The notes beneath the pieces were generated by a model that saw nothing but the letters and a program-made list of their open reading frames with translations, was not told the DNA's origin and did no database searches. 32,994 bases of DNA from Bacteroidales bacterium (GTDB taxonomy: Bacteria > Bacteroidota > Bacteroidia > Bacteroidales > S143-33): the NCBI GenBank assembly GCA_015489395.1, contig WFZV01000105.1, positions 1 through 32,994 of the forward strand, given 5' to 3'. Position numbers and translations under genes: made by a program. Below, one piece after another: positions 32,834-32,994 of this stretch (position 1 is the first letter of the stretch; each line of letters opens with the position of its first letter).

Positions 32834-32994
32834 AAAGAAAATATTTACTTTGCTGGTTGTAACTATCGCAATATCAATCGTTTTAATTGGCAAGATTACT
32901 GCCGACAGACGTCTTTGTCAGCAGACGAATATTAGTATTTTGTCTGAAAATACACCTGAGTTTTTGAACGAAAGTCAATTACAATACATTATAC
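32820..32994 (+). CDS. ftsQ: FtsQ/DivIB cell division protein, N-terminal part
   Basis: The first 58 codons of a gene that continues beyond the window. A lysine-rich start is followed by one membrane helix (about 10-24) and the beginning of a periplasmic region (FLNESQLQYII). Placement after murC in the dcw cluster is where ftsQ normally stands, and the topology fits. Too little is visible for motif support, so identification is by context. Confidence 0.75.
   Translation, partial: MRISKKKIFTLLVVTIAISIVLIGKITADRRLCQQTNISILSENTPEFLNESQLQYII

Noticed and set aside
1-32994. CRISPR array, tRNA, rRNA, insertion sequence or prophage
   Set aside because: No regularly spaced repeats, cloverleaf-like segments, transposase other than the Rpn-like protein, or phage genes were recognised.

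Overview
The window looks like chromosomal DNA of a member of the Bacteroidota. It is AT-rich, and start codons mostly lack a clear Shine-Dalgarno sequence. Several upstream regions carry the Bacteroidota-type promoter (TTTG, about 19-21 bases, TAnnTTTG). The protein families also fit: a SpoIIE-type phosphatase fused to TPRs, an FtsI with one C-terminal PASTA domain, a long MraY, and many short secreted proteins. No finer taxonomic placement is supported by what I can see.

Layout. At 1-230 is the tail of a SIMPL-domain protein. At 375-2989 is a complete DpnII-type restriction-modification operon for GATC: two adenine methylases flanking the endonuclease, all overlapping. From 3062 to 14476 lies mixed-strand housekeeping and accessory content: pyruvate phosphate dikinase, an arsenate-reductase-like protein, a secreted transglutaminase-like protein, a TPR protein, an MscS-like membrane protein, an Rpn-type PD-(D/E)XK protein flanked by inverted repeats, an alpha-oxoamine synthase, and a TPR/SpoIIE phosphatase. 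From 20818 down to 14471 every gene is on the minus strand: yqeY, two ybjQ-like genes, a small hypothetical gene, an AlkD-like glycosylase, pspA, a methyltransferase, a stand-alone archaeal-type ThrRS editing domain, an M14 carboxypeptidase and a beta-lactamase-fold hydrolase. From 21193 to the end every gene is on the plus strand and forms the division and cell wall (dcw) cluster: mraZ, rsmH, ftsL, ftsI, murE, mraY, murD, ftsW, murG, murC and the beginning of ftsQ. The DNPR motif in MurE indicates meso-diaminopimelate peptidoglycan.

The most interesting place is the 374-base divergent intergenic region at 20819-21192. It holds two perfect DnaA boxes in the same orientation. It also holds three AAAGTGG repeats at an exact 10-base period, which match the known MraZ operator, and the second DnaA box touches the first repeat. 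A -7 box for mraZ follows directly, and a good TTTG-N19-TAAATTTA promoter serves yqeY on the other strand. Because gene orientation also switches here, the region is either a DnaA- and MraZ-controlled dcw promoter or possibly part of a replication origin.

The dcw genes work together to make lipid II (MurC/D/E, MraY, MurG) and to polymerise it at the septum (FtsW, FtsI, FtsL, FtsQ). MraZ is the probable autoregulator and RsmH the 16S rRNA methylase. No CRISPR array, rRNA, tRNA, insertion sequence or prophage was recognised.
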